The notes under the pieces: generated by a model
Databases searched by the model: none
What the model saw: only the letters and a program-made list of their open reading frames with translations
What the model was told of the DNA's origin: nothing
Program-made: the position numbers and the translations under genes
Assembly: GCA_035691865.1 (NCBI GenBank)
Contig: DASSIM010000084.1
Coordinates: 4,162-68,161, forward strand
From: Nitrosopolaris sp035691865
GTDB taxonomy: Archaea > Thermoproteota > Nitrososphaeria > Nitrososphaerales > Nitrososphaeraceae
DNA: 64,000 nucleotides
Direction of reading: 5' to 3'
In this document: one piece after another, positions 1 to 8,760 of the stretch
Position numbering within the stretch: the first letter of the stretch is position 1
Layout of the letters: every line of letters starts with the position of its first letter

Positions 1-2
1 TT

Positions 3-374
3 AATGCAACTTTAGGATTCTTTCGGTTAAAAATTGATGGAACAAACCGCTATTTTTTCACATATATTGCAAAAGGATTACAGCCTTGGGATATCGAGTA
101 CCTCAAGAACCTTGATAAATCAGCGGACGCAAATCACGATAGTAATATCGCATGGAATGACATGGTTCAATTTGTAGATACCCCGTGTACAAATGGGCCT
201 ATTCCAATGTTAAGATTAGATAAATTTAGGGCAACGATTAGCAATCGTACCGGTAGCAATATTTCTAATCACGATAGTAATATCGCATGGAATGACATGG
301 TTCAATTTGTAGATACCCCGTGTACAAATGGGCCTATTCCAATGTTAAGATTAGATATATTTAGGGCATCCTAA
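3..374 (+). CDS. C-terminal part of an unknown protein with duplicated tail (truncated by window edge)
   Basis: The reading frame is open from the left edge to the TAA at 372-374, so this is the last ~123 codons of a gene whose start lies outside the window. I do not recognise the family. The tail carries two copies of a 34-residue segment (starting NHDSNIAWNDMVQF, containing the single Cys of each copy in TPCTNGPIPM), spaced by 11 residues, because of an in-frame 135-bp duplication. Copies differ at one residue (LDKF versus LDIF). The upstream part is rich in aromatic residues (RYFFTYIAKGLQPWDIEYL). Glycyl-tRNA synthetase starts 47 bases downstream on the same strand. The internal ATG at 162 is not a convincing start because homologous sequence continues upstream of it in the first repeat copy. 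Confidence 0.6.
   Translation, partial: NATLGFFRLKIDGTNRYFFTYIAKGLQPWDIEYLKNLDKSADANHDSNIAWNDMVQFVDTPCTNGPIPMLRLDKFRATISNRTGSNISNHDSNIAWNDMVQFVDTPCTNGPIPMLRLDIFRAS
132..368 (+). repeat. Tandem direct repeat, two 102-bp copies, period 135 bp
   Basis: Copy 1 spans 132-233 and copy 2 spans 267-368, separated by 33 unique bases. They differ by one base (the AAA codon of copy 1 reads ATA in copy 2). The 135-bp period is a multiple of three, so the reading frame is kept. Near identity at the DNA level points to a recent duplication or an assembly artefact. Confidence 0.9.
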
Positions 375-421
375 ACTTAAGCCTACAGAAGACGAAGTTG
401 TCGAATAAGAGATAATCTAGG

Positions 422-1897
422 ATGACAAACTATGAATTTGTTATGAAACTTGCTCTGGAGAGAGGCTTTTACTTTCCAAGCTGTGAAATATATGGTGATG
501 CTCCAGCAGGCTTTTGGGAATATGGTCCCAGGGGAGTTAGCATGAAAAATAAATTCATTGAGCTTTGGAGAAGAGAACTCGTCAGGCGTGATGGCATGCT
601 GGAAATAGACGGTTCTCAAATAATGAGCAAGAGTGTTTTCGTAGCTTCAGGACATATTGGTAATTTTACCGATCCTATCATAAAATGCACAAAGTGCAAT
701 TCTACATTTAGAGCAGATAGATATATCAGTGAAAAAACTGGCGAGAACGTAGCCGAGCGAATGCCTGACGAAGAGATAGACTTACTTATTAAAAAACACG
801 AATTGAGGTGTCAGAACTGTAAGGGTGATTTTGGCAATGTTCGCAGATTCAACATGATGTTTAGGGTAGGAATAGGTCCAGCTGCGGAGGAAGCGTATCT
901 TAGACCAGAGACCTGCCAGACAATATTTGTAGATTTCGCACGAGTTTTCAAGACAATGCGTGGGAAGCTTCCATTAGGCATCGCCCAAATTGGCAAGAGC
1001 TTCAGAAATGAAATAGCGCCAAGGCAGAGTCTATTGAGGCTTCGGGAATTCTATCAGGCCGAGATCGAGGTATTTTGTAATCCCAACAAATTAGATGATT
1101 TGCCCAGGTTCGAAGATGTCAAAAATACAGTCCTCAATATTTCTGATGAAAGTGCAATATTGAATAAGTTCACTGCTGAAGAAGCTATCCTAAAAGGAAT
1201 ATTACCAAACAAATTAGTAGCGTATTATCTATCTCTCCTAAACGAATTCTATTCGAAGACTGGAATAGACATGAAGCGAACGCGTTTCAGAAGGCTCTCT
1301 GACGAGGACAAGGCTTTCTACGCGTCTGTTGCGTTTGACTTTGAAGTCGAGACTAGCATTGGATGGCTGGAGCTTGTGGCGTGTAATTATAGGTCTGACT
1401 ATGATCTAAAAGGACATTCTGCTACTAGCAAGCAAAATCTCGAGGTAATTGATCCGTCCGATCAAACAAAGGTCTTACCTCACATCTTTGAGCTTTCAAT
1501 GGGAATTGATAGAAGCCTTTACACTATCTTGGAACATTGTTACTTTCAAGACTTCGAACACGAGAACAGATTAGTGTTAAAACTGAAACCCTACCTTGCT
1601 CCTGTATTGGTAGGAGTGCTTCCATTGATGACCAAAGATGGATTGGCAGCGAAGGCAGAAGGAATTTATGCCGATCTCAAGCAAGGTTATGACGCATTTC
1701 TGGACGAGTCCGGTTCGATAGGGAGAAGATACAGGAGACTTGAAGAGATTGGGACCCCCTTTGCAGTTACAATTGATAAGACAACTATGGAGGATGATAC
1801 TGTTACTGTGAGAGACAGGGATTCAATGCAACAAAAAAGAATTCAGGTCTCCCAGTTAAATAATTTCCTCCAGGGTGCGTTAAACGACTCACTTTAG
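422..1897 (+). CDS. glyS: Glycyl-tRNA synthetase (archaeal/eukaryotic alpha2 type)
   Basis: Charges tRNA-Gly with glycine in the cytoplasm. The class II core is visible: motif-1 region near residues 35-60 (FWEYGPRGVSMKNKFIELW), RPET at 161-164, and motif 2 FRNEIAPRQ at 194-202. The family-specific insert carries a CxxC pair at about residues 89-92 (CTKC) and another at 130-133 (CQNC), as expected for a zinc-binding insertion. Motif 3 is in the SMGIDRSLY stretch near residue 360. The C-terminal anticodon-binding domain (KPYLAPVLVGVLPL onward) is present. At 491 residues it is on the short side for archaeal enzymes. ATG at 422 gives the expected MTNYEFVMKLALERGF N-terminus. Confidence 0.96.
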   Translation: MTNYEFVMKLALERGFYFPSCEIYGDAPAGFWEYGPRGVSMKNKFIELWRRELVRRDGMLEIDGSQIMSKSVFVASGHIGNFTDPIIKCTKCNSTFRADRYISEKTGENVAERMPDEEIDLLIKKHELRCQNCKGDFGNVRRFNMMFRVGIGPAAEEAYLRPETCQTIFVDFARVFKTMRGKLPLGIAQIGKSFRNEIAPRQSLLRLREFYQAEIEVFCNPNKLDDLPRFEDVKNTVLNISDESAILNKFTAEEAILKGILPNKLVAYYLSLLNEFYSKTGIDMKRTRFRRLSDEDKAFYASVAFDFEVETSIGWLELVACNYRSDYDLKGHSATSKQNLEVIDPSDQTKVLPHIFELSMGIDRSLYTILEHCYFQDFEHENRLVLKLKPYLAPVLVGVLPLMTKDGLAAKAEGIYADLKQGYDAFLDESGSIGRRYRRLEEIGTPFAVTIDKTTMEDDTVTVRDRDSMQQKRIQVSQLNNFLQGALNDSL

Positions 1898-2163
1898 GAA
1901 TGCATGCCCACAGATGTAGAACTAACGGAAACGCCCGCAGAAACTCTTTCAGACCTGTAGTTGACTTTTATTCTTATTCAGCAAAACTTATCCTTTTCTG
2001 GGAGCATAGAGCGAAACGACGTTTCAGCAGCGGCCCTAGATTATCGTCATTATTATTCACGATGACTAGGACTATAACGAGGACGATGGGTCACACTTTG
2101 CATGAATCTACCTATTCAGTAAATAATTTAAAAGATATTCAATTACTATAATGTATAGGCATA

Positions 2164-2583
2164 TTGAGCGAAAACAGGAAAGCCAGAAAGATAAGGGAGA
2201 AAAAGACTGTCCTAAATGATAATGATATCCTACCAAGTGAGAAATGGCTTGTGAGATTTAGGAACCCTAATTCGACCAAAACCCAAGAAGGGTCAGTATT
2301 TATCAGACAATTCCATGCACCTGGCTTTTACGAAGCATATGATACAGTTATGACACATGCAGAGAAATCAAATCTCGATATTCTATGGTTCAAAGAAAAA
2401 AGGAATTGTGGAGATGAATATGCCAATCGCAATTTCCTGGAATTGGAATCATTTTGTACTTATTGTAATAAAAAATTCAATCATTTGGAACCTCTTCCAT
2501 GCACAATAGAAGACTGTACAGCTGAATTTTGTTCCAAGGACTGTGCAAAAAATCATCACGCTCTGCGACATTTGCATCATTGA
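2164..2583 (+). CDS. Small zinc-finger protein (MYND/HIT or AN1-like C-terminus)
   Basis: 139 residues, starting at TTG. The N-terminal 25 residues are strongly basic (RKARKIREKK). A middle section predicts a mixed alpha/beta fold without a motif I can name. The C-terminus from about residue 97 has a dense Cys/His array: CTYCNKKF, then CTIEDCTAEFCSKDC, then HHALRHLHH. This is consistent with a treble-clef or MYND/AN1-type double zinc site. The 266 bases between glyS and this gene contain no convincing gene on either strand. Function unknown; nucleic-acid or protein binding is only a guess from the zinc array. Confidence 0.75.
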   Translation: MSENRKARKIREKKTVLNDNDILPSEKWLVRFRNPNSTKTQEGSVFIRQFHAPGFYEAYDTVMTHAEKSNLDILWFKEKRNCGDEYANRNFLELESFCTYCNKKFNHLEPLPCTIEDCTAEFCSKDCAKNHHALRHLHH

Positions 2584-2669
2584 TTAATTATCAATGATAT
2601 CGACCGACAAGAAATAGCCATGCTGATAAATATTGTGTACGTTTGTTCATTAATCTGTCGCCACACATG

Positions 2670-3296
2670 TCATTCATTATTATCCTTTACTAAATCCAAT
2701 GTTACCATTCTTATTCTTTCTGCATCCCCTCTGAACTGAGTTAGGCACCTGGAAGAATACTCAGCAGGGGATCCATCGATGCTCTGTCTAATAGTAAATC
2801 CTAGGGATCGAAAAATTTGTGAAAGCCATTTAATCCAAGTATTGTAGACTTCATCTGAAACTGGCTCAAGAAGATCATCTGTGATTTCGGTAACAAGACG
2901 GAGTAGTCCTGTGGTTTTTAATTTTGTATACACAATTTTGTAGAACGATTGCCAACTATCCTGATTTGACCTATCAATGTAAGCAGGATCGGGTAGCACA
3001 TCGAGAATCTGATCAATAGATCTATCTGGAAACATGGGGAGTATCTGTTCAAAAGATCCGTGCAATAAAATAACATTTTTTTCATTTTTCATAAGAGATT
3101 CTGCAGCTTCAAATTTCTTCCTATCAATTTCAATGCCGATATATGTGACGTTTGAAGTGTTAGTATCTAGTTTGATGTCATGATCCTGTTCTATGAGTTT
3201 CTTTAACAGACGACCATCGTCCATTCCAAATTCGAGTATCACTTTCGAGGGACTTTTTAGAGCAAAGCTTAATCGCATTAATTTGTCAGAAGACAT
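2670..3296 (-). CDS. SAM-dependent methyltransferase, TrmB-like
   Basis: Rossmann-fold methyltransferase of 208 residues. The SAM-binding motif I is ILEFGMDDGRLL near residues 20-31, followed by YIGIEIDRKKFEAAE, which matches the acidic-loop region of TrmB (tRNA guanine-N7 methyltransferase). FPDRSIDQILDVLPDP is at the position of the TrmB motif FPDPW, but the tryptophan-lysine part is replaced by PDPAYIDRSNQ. The residues that grip tRNA in bacterial TrmB are therefore not conserved, so the substrate may differ. Start ATG at 3296 is 45 bases from the DUF59 gene upstream on the same strand, suggesting co-transcription with it. Assignment to the superfamily is firm; the tRNA role is inference. 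Confidence 0.75.
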   Translation of the reverse strand: MSSDKLMRLSFALKSPSKVILEFGMDDGRLLKKLIEQDHDIKLDTNTSNVTYIGIEIDRKKFEAAESLMKNEKNVILLHGSFEQILPMFPDRSIDQILDVLPDPAYIDRSNQDSWQSFYKIVYTKLKTTGLLRLVTEITDDLLEPVSDEVYNTWIKWLSQIFRSLGFTIRQSIDGSPAEYSSRCLTQFRGDAERIRMVTLDLVKDNNE

Positions 3297-3341
3297 TGGT
3301 ACGCCTACCGATAGTGATAGGTTCCAGTGAGCCTCCCAGTC

Positions 3342-3947
3342 CTATGAATGCTTGAGTAGCTCTCCTTCAAGAAGCTGCTGAACTAGTTGCACTACTTCTT
3401 GTTCAACCTGCTCTCTAGGCAAAGCGAGCTTATCTGAAAACTGATCCGTGAGTTGATTGATTGTTCTTGTGCCGTCACAGGTGTCCCAAAAATCTACTAT
3501 CGCTTGGTTTACCATAAATCCTTGTTCTTTTTCATTTAGAAGGGCAAGCGAGCCATCTTCCTGTTTAATTAGTCTGCCTTTCTTTGCAGGATGATATTTT
3601 TCATAGTCTACTTGGAAGCGTAGCTTTGGCTTACCAAATCCCATTTTCTCTCGGGCACCTGGATCCATTTTTTCAATACTCCAGGGAGGATCCCAAACTA
3701 TCTGCACATCGATATTACCTATACCATTGATCCTCCCTACATATCTTTTCACGTCGTTGACAAGAGTATCATGAAGCGGACATCCACGTGTCGTCATGGT
3801 CATCTTTATATCGACATTATTATTTTCAGCTCCAACTTTTACCCCGTACACTAACCCGAGTTCTACTATGTTGACAGGAATCTCCGGATCCATGCATTTT
3901 CGGAGTGCAGAATATACCTCATCCTCAGTAATTTGCTGTGCTGACAT
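3342..3947 (-). CDS. DUF59/MIP18-type iron-sulfur assembly protein fused to a PqqD-like domain
   Basis: 201 residues in two parts. Residues ~8-105 are a DUF59 (SufT/MIP18) domain: VYSALRKCMDPEIPVNIVELGLVY and the family Cys in TTRGCPLHDTL, implying a role in iron-sulfur cluster assembly or delivery. Residues ~135-198 resemble PqqD-type peptide-chaperone domains: MVNQAIVDFWDTCDGTRTI followed by an amphipathic helix ending in LLEGELL. A basic, lysine-rich linker (YEKYHPAKKGRL) joins them. PqqD domains bind peptide substrates for radical-SAM or similar enzymes, so the fusion could link cluster delivery to a peptide or protein client; that is inference. A stand-alone DUF59 protein occurs at 63000-63326. 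Confidence 0.85.
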   Translation of the reverse strand: MSAQQITEDEVYSALRKCMDPEIPVNIVELGLVYGVKVGAENNNVDIKMTMTTRGCPLHDTLVNDVKRYVGRINGIGNIDVQIVWDPPWSIEKMDPGAREKMGFGKPKLRFQVDYEKYHPAKKGRLIKQEDGSLALLNEKEQGFMVNQAIVDFWDTCDGTRTINQLTDQFSDKLALPREQVEQEVVQLVQQLLEGELLKHS

Positions 3948-4023
3948 ACAACACGGCTATTGGCATCTATGCGATAAATACTTTCCGTACTTTCACTATT
4001 CTCTTTACATACGTAGGTATCTT

Positions 4024-5091
4024 TTAACCCAACAAGATCTTCAGATTTTTTTCAAAAGGTGGTTTCAAAACTCCTTTTTCTGTAATAATGCCAGAGATCA
4101 ATTCAGGAGGGGTTAGATCGAATGCCGGGTTAAATACTCGTACACCTACTGGTACTATTCTTGTCCCAGCTATTTGGGTTACCTCTTCAACTGGGCGTTC
4201 TTCTATGACGATGTCTGCAGGGTTACTTTCAAAATCAAATGTGGAAAGAGGCGCCGCCACGTAAAAAGGGATTTTATGCTGATTCGCAATCAAAGCCACC
4301 TGATATGTTCCTATCTTGTTGAACACATGCCCGGTGCGCAAAACCCGGTCTGCACCAACAATAACACGCTTAATCATTTGACGAGACATTACATGCCCTA
4401 CTGCCGTGTCTGGAATTAGACTGACGTCGATCCCATCATGTTGTAGCTCAAATGCAGTCAATCTTGAACCTTGCATAACAGGTCGGGTTTCGGTAGCAAC
4501 GACACTTATGTGCTTGCCAGCTTGGTCAGCCGCGCGTATGACACCCAATGCAGTGCCGTAACCCACTGTTGCTAGTGAACCTGCGTTGCAGTGAGTCAAA
4601 ATCACGTCGCCATCTTCTATGAGATTTGCGCCGTTGATGCCCATTTGTTTGTTAATCTGAATATCTTCCTCAGACATTTTCAGTGCCTCTTCGAGAGTTG
4701 CGTTTTTCACATCGGCGACATTTTTTTGTTCCCTTGCTTTTTTCATGACCCGTTCTAATGCCCAGAAGAGGTTGATGGCTGTAGGGCGAGTGGATCTCAA
4801 GATCGTCTGGGCCGTACTAAGCTCGTTCATTACTTCCTCCAGAGTTGTTGCGTTGCTGTGAATTGCCGCGAGTACGAGTCCAAAAGCAGCAGTCACTCCT
4901 AGAGCAGGAGCGCCCCTTACCACCAAATTTTTTATGGCACTTGCAACTTGCTCGTAGTCATCTAATCTCACATATGTCAACATATTTGGTAATTTAGTCT
5001 GGTCAATCAAGACTAATGATCCATCTTCCCAAGCGACGGTTCTCAGGAATATTGGCCCGTCTTCTTTGCTGTCGTCGAAGGCATGAACCAT
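4024..5091 (-). CDS. mtnA: S-methyl-5-thioribose-1-phosphate isomerase
   Basis: Converts methylthioribose-1-phosphate to methylthioribulose-1-phosphate in methionine salvage. 355 residues, full length. RGAPALGVTAAFG at 59-71 matches the phosphate-binding region, the catalytic Cys is C168 in THCNAGSLATVGYGTALG, and the catalytic Asp is D248 in the signature GADRV, followed by NKIGTYQVA. These distinguish it from eIF2B alpha-like relatives, although archaeal ribose-1,5-bisphosphate isomerases share the fold. It lies between the DUF59-PqqD gene and the nucleotide-sugar dehydrogenase, all on the minus strand but with gaps over 70 bases, so it may be its own unit. Confidence 0.93.
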   Translation of the reverse strand: MVHAFDDSKEDGPIFLRTVAWEDGSLVLIDQTKLPNMLTYVRLDDYEQVASAIKNLVVRGAPALGVTAAFGLVLAAIHSNATTLEEVMNELSTAQTILRSTRPTAINLFWALERVMKKAREQKNVADVKNATLEEALKMSEEDIQINKQMGINGANLIEDGDVILTHCNAGSLATVGYGTALGVIRAADQAGKHISVVATETRPVMQGSRLTAFELQHDGIDVSLIPDTAVGHVMSRQMIKRVIVGADRVLRTGHVFNKIGTYQVALIANQHKIPFYVAAPLSTFDFESNPADIVIEERPVEEVTQIAGTRIVPVGVRVFNPAFDLTPPELISGIITEKGVLKPPFEKNLKILLG

Positions 5092-5249
5092 TTGTACGAG
5101 GGAATTCTTTGGGTCAGTTATTATAAATCTAACTTATCTCATTTGTGTTTTTTTTCTAAGATTGGATCCCGTCGACCAAGATGTTATCAGTTAGCTTCTG
5201 TTGTGCCCTGTTATGGTCTTTTCTGCCTAAACTGTAACGACAATATTTC

Positions 5250-6698
5250 TCAATATTTACTATTGCCTATTCCCAGTGTGGCATATGAAGTAAAAACTGT
5301 CGTATCCAGAATACCACGTCCGTCATAGATTGGTACCCATCCGATACGATCAGGCGTCAAAGCACGATATTCAGCATGGTCTGCCACGATCATAACAAGA
5401 TCAGTGCCTTCAAGAGCTCTAGCAAGATTGGAGAATAAACTGACGTTTTGATGCTTAAGCAGCAGCGGATCGTTTTTTACCAAGGGGTCATGAACACGGA
5501 TCTCTTTTATTCCCCTTTTCTGAAATTGCTTAATGACCTCATATGTCGGAGATAAACGGGTATCTGAAACTCCTCCTCTAAAAGCTAGGCCTAGCAGGGT
5601 CACAGTTATCCTAGCCAATGACTTGTCTTCCATTTTCTTGTTGCCGTCTAACAATTTCATTGCTTCCAGTACACAGTAGGCAGGCATTGCATCGTTCACA
5701 GCTCGACCTAATTTGGTGATATCGCAATTAGCTTTTACCTGATCTGAGGTATAAAGTATGAATTGTGGATAAACTGGTATGCAAGCACCACCTACACCCA
5801 CGCCCGGACTATGGATATGACAGAATGGCTGTGAATTCGCAGCGTCTCGGGATTCCCAAAAATTAACGCCGACCTTTTCGCAAAACTTTGCAAGTTCATT
5901 TGCAAGCGCGATATTAACGTCACGATACACGCCCTCCAACAGCTTTTCAGTCTCAGCAGTCCTGATGTTACTAACGGGGAAAACCCCCTTTTTGAAAATA
6001 AGAGAATAAATTATTTTTCCTATTTCTAGACTCTTTGGACCCGCCCCCGATATTACGGCCGGATATCGTTCCTCGATGTCTTGTATTGCCCTCCCCTCGT
6101 AAATTCTTTCAGGATTATATATCATGTAAAAATCGTTTTCAACTTCTAGACCACTTTCTTTCTGAAGTATAGGCAACACAACATTTTCGGTAGTCCCAGG
6201 AGGCACGCTGGGATTGAGAGCAACTACATCGCCTTTTTTTAGCCCCTTTCCTATAGCTGTTGATACGTCCTTGACAGCTGTAAGGTCAGGAGAAGTACTA
6301 TTATCTGAAAGCAGAACCGGAACACAAATCATTTTGAAGTATGAGTCATGCGAAGCCTTTGCCGGATCTGTATATATTTCGAAGCGTTTTGTCGCTAAAC
6401 CGGTTCTGAAAGCGTCGTTGACGCCAGGCTCTGGAACATGCGACTCACCTTTGCGGGCTCTTTCGAGTACAGTTGCGGATTTATCCACACCTATCACATG
6501 AGCCCCGGCTCGGAGCCACACAGATGCCATAGGTGAGCCAACGTGTCCCAAACCATAAATCGCAATTTTAAGATCGCCAAACTTTATTTTTTTAGCAATA
6601 TCGGAATATGAAAAATCCTTAGCAGAAGATGATTGGGTAGGATAAGTGGAACCTGGCGACTCTTCTCGTGGAAGATTCTTCTTAACTGCGCTAACCAT
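5250..6698 (-). CDS. Nucleotide-sugar dehydrogenase (UDP-ManNAc/UDP-glucose dehydrogenase family)
   Basis: NAD-dependent four-electron oxidation of a UDP-sugar to the uronic acid, supplying surface glycans. 482 residues. An N-terminal ~40-residue low-complexity leader precedes the Rossmann motif IAIYGLGHVGSPMA at 46-59. The catalytic cysteine is C306 in PGVGVGGACIPVYP; most relatives have GGHCIPVDP, so His-to-Ala and Asp-to-Tyr changes flank the nucleophile. The C-terminal substrate-binding domain contains LLGLAFRGGVSDTRLSPTYEV. The sequence is closest in pattern to WecC-type dehydrogenases, but the exact sugar cannot be told. AglB at 14.1-16.5 kb and GlmS/GlmM elsewhere in the window suggest the product feeds N-glycans. 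Confidence 0.88.
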   Translation of the reverse strand: MVSAVKKNLPREESPGSTYPTQSSSAKDFSYSDIAKKIKFGDLKIAIYGLGHVGSPMASVWLRAGAHVIGVDKSATVLERARKGESHVPEPGVNDAFRTGLATKRFEIYTDPAKASHDSYFKMICVPVLLSDNSTSPDLTAVKDVSTAIGKGLKKGDVVALNPSVPPGTTENVVLPILQKESGLEVENDFYMIYNPERIYEGRAIQDIEERYPAVISGAGPKSLEIGKIIYSLIFKKGVFPVSNIRTAETEKLLEGVYRDVNIALANELAKFCEKVGVNFWESRDAANSQPFCHIHSPGVGVGGACIPVYPQFILYTSDQVKANCDITKLGRAVNDAMPAYCVLEAMKLLDGNKKMEDKSLARITVTLLGLAFRGGVSDTRLSPTYEVIKQFQKRGIKEIRVHDPLVKNDPLLLKHQNVSLFSNLARALEGTDLVMIVADHAEYRALTPDRIGWVPIYDGRGILDTTVFTSYATLGIGNSKY

Positions 6699-6803
6699 AG
6701 CAACACCTTATCTCGATTAACACATTATTGTATGTTCTCATATTCTCTTGACTCCATATTTTGTTCGTATACTTAATAGGAATCTTTGTACGCATGAAGT
6801 AAC

Positions 6804-6818
6804 CCCTATATATTAGGG
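6804..6818 (+). promoter_or_regulatory. Palindrome CCCTA-N5-TAGGG over a TATA-like box before the MinD-like gene
   Basis: A perfect 5-bp inverted repeat with a TATAT centre (6809-6813) lies 14 bases before the TTG start at 6832. The AT core is at a distance that fits a TATA box for a near-leaderless transcript. The flanking arms make it a candidate operator. No experimental support. Confidence 0.35.
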
Positions 6819-6831
6819 ATGGGACTTATCG

Positions 6832-7824
6832 TTGGACTTTCAAACATTGACGAAGTGTATCGCTTTCCATTCTTACAAAGGTGGGACAGGCAAAACAACC
6901 CTTGCTGCAAATTTTGCTGCATTATTGGCTAAGAAGGGATACCGGGCCTTTCTGCTAGACCTCGATGTGTATGCACCAAGTCTTCAGTCATATTTTGATA
7001 CAGATCCTAAGAAATGGATTAACGACTTTCTATATGATAACGCTGAGCTTAAAGAGGTAGTACTGGATTTCACTCCAGTAATAGACAGGATAGCAGGGAG
7101 TAGTACAAATAATACCGCAGAGACTAAAGCCGAGGCGAAGCGTGGTCAACTCTGGGTTGGTTTTTGCAATGCAAAGAAAGAAGAAATTTACAAATTAGAA
7201 GGAGGGTCGCCAGCATCTGGTAAACAAGATACCTCGAAAATACATTTGCTAAGAAGATTTATACTGCTAAGGGAACTGCTCATATCTGACTATCATGCTG
7301 ACTTTATTATAATCGATACTAGCCCTGGAATACGATATTGGTCTATAAATGCTCTTGCTGTTGCTGACACCCTGCTCTTGACACTTAAAATGGGTGATCT
7401 CGACATTGCAGGGACCAGAAAACTCGCTGAAGAAATTTATGGTTCCTTTACAAAATTCGGAACCAAGTCATTCCTTCTTTGGAATAGAGTAGCGGGGTAT
7501 TGTGTCCCACATAATGTTCACGATGATAAGATGTTGTACTCAACGGCAAGTCCGAGCGCAACCACAGGATTAGGAACACCCCAGAATCTCGATCGTCCTG
7601 CTTCAAGGTCTAAATCGTCGCTTTTGATGGAGAAACAACAAGCGACTGAAACAGACATGAAGAATTATCTGACGACTGAAACGGGTATGGAAGTAATTTC
7701 AGCTATCCCGTGCTATTGTGACATTCAATTCAGCAGAAAGGAATTCTTAACTGTACTTGAACACCCAGAGCATCCTTTTACAAGGCAATTTGAGCGATTA
7801 ATTCAGGCAGTTGAAGCGATTTAG
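6832..7824 (+). CDS. MinD/ParA-family P-loop ATPase
   Basis: 330 residues, TTG start (an upstream ATG at 6819 is out of frame). The deviant Walker A motif KGGTGKTT is at residues 16-23, after the FHSY strand. Switch I/Walker A' region FLLDLDVYAPSLQSYF follows, and Walker B-like FIIIDTSPGIRYWSINAL lies near 165-180. These define the MinD/ParA/NBP35 ATPase class, which dimerises on ATP and positions cellular cargo or chaperones clusters. There is no CxxC scaffold motif, so a cluster-assembly NBP35 role is unlikely. A serine/threonine-rich low-complexity insertion (around residues 235-275) is unusual. The phosphoribosyltransferase gene follows 50 bases downstream in the same direction. Confidence 0.85.
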   Translation: MDFQTLTKCIAFHSYKGGTGKTTLAANFAALLAKKGYRAFLLDLDVYAPSLQSYFDTDPKKWINDFLYDNAELKEVVLDFTPVIDRIAGSSTNNTAETKAEAKRGQLWVGFCNAKKEEIYKLEGGSPASGKQDTSKIHLLRRFILLRELLISDYHADFIIIDTSPGIRYWSINALAVADTLLLTLKMGDLDIAGTRKLAEEIYGSFTKFGTKSFLLWNRVAGYCVPHNVHDDKMLYSTASPSATTGLGTPQNLDRPASRSKSSLLMEKQQATETDMKNYLTTETGMEVISAIPCYCDIQFSRKEFLTVLEHPEHPFTRQFERLIQAVEAI

Positions 7825-7874
7825 AAATGCACCTCAAGCGACTTACCTGCGCTGATTTGAGATTGGCAGGGTAA

Positions 7875-8573
7875 ATGTTATTTGAACGAATTAGGCGTAA
7901 TTTTCAATTAAGATTTAAAGACCGGTCAAGTGCCGCAAGCATACTTGCAGACATAATGCGCTCTTCTTTAAAGGATGAACCAAAACAGCAGATTCTCGTT
8001 TTAGGAATACCTCGGGGGGGTATTGTTACAGCACAGGTTTTTGCAAGTAAATTATCGATTCCTAATTTTGATATGGTTATAACTAGAAAACTTACTGACC
8101 CATATAACAAAGAACAAGCCATAGGCGCAATCACTGAAGATGGTACTACGTTCCTTGATCACGAGCGAATAAACAATTCTTTGATTTCCATCGACTATAT
8201 TGAAAAAGAAAAACTAGAACAAATTGCAGAAATAAAAAGAAGAACAGCATTATACCGGAATAAAGTAACACATTCTCAACCAGCAGCCGAGGCGACTACA
8301 ATTTTGCTCGACGATGGAGCCGCGACTGGTGCTACCGTTATTGCTGCAGCTCGTTCGATAAGAAAACAGTACAAACCTAGGCATTTCATGATCGCTTTAC
8401 CGGTGGTCCCGAAACCGACTCTAAAGTTGTTGAGACAGGAATGTGACTTGGTTGAGGCGGTTATAATTCCTGGCAATTTTCACTCTGTTGGCCAGTATTA
8501 TGAGGATTTCAACCAAGTGACTGATGAGCAGGTCATGGATATAATGAGAAAAAGAAGCATGTCATTTCAATAA
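7875..8573 (+). CDS. Phosphoribosyltransferase-domain protein
   Basis: 232 residues with a type I phosphoribosyltransferase fold. LVLGIPRGGIVTAQVFA (around 45-61) is the typical N-terminal substrate loop of the predicted-PRTase group, and TILLDDGAATGATVIAA (about 142-158) is the PRPP-binding motif, with DDGAATGAT matching the family consensus. Relatives are often fused to dienelactone-hydrolase-like domains; here the domain stands alone. The nucleobase or other acceptor is unknown. Same strand as the MinD-like ATPase, gap 50 bases, so they may be co-transcribed. After it comes ~190 bases of AT-rich sequence with no gene. Confidence 0.88.
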   Translation: MLFERIRRNFQLRFKDRSSAASILADIMRSSLKDEPKQQILVLGIPRGGIVTAQVFASKLSIPNFDMVITRKLTDPYNKEQAIGAITEDGTTFLDHERINNSLISIDYIEKEKLEQIAEIKRRTALYRNKVTHSQPAAEATTILLDDGAATGATVIAAARSIRKQYKPRHFMIALPVVPKPTLKLLRQECDLVEAVIIPGNFHSVGQYYEDFNQVTDEQVMDIMRKRSMSFQ

Positions 8574-8760
8574 TACCGTACAATTATTAATGGTAAGTAA
8601 AACAAATGTACTAGATAGTTGACTCGCATCAATTTAATAAGTTAAACGTAGCTATTTTCCATAATCTCGCAAAAAAACAATTTCAAATTACACATAAAAT
8701 AACCCAAGGGACATAGAGAGTAGTAGCTATTACTAATATTCATTTTTTAAGATTGCTTAA

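Noticed and set aside
1900..2151. 83-codon plus-strand frame after glyS
   Set aside because: Composition is Arg/Ser-rich without pattern, no ribosome-binding site, and no motif; most likely chance.
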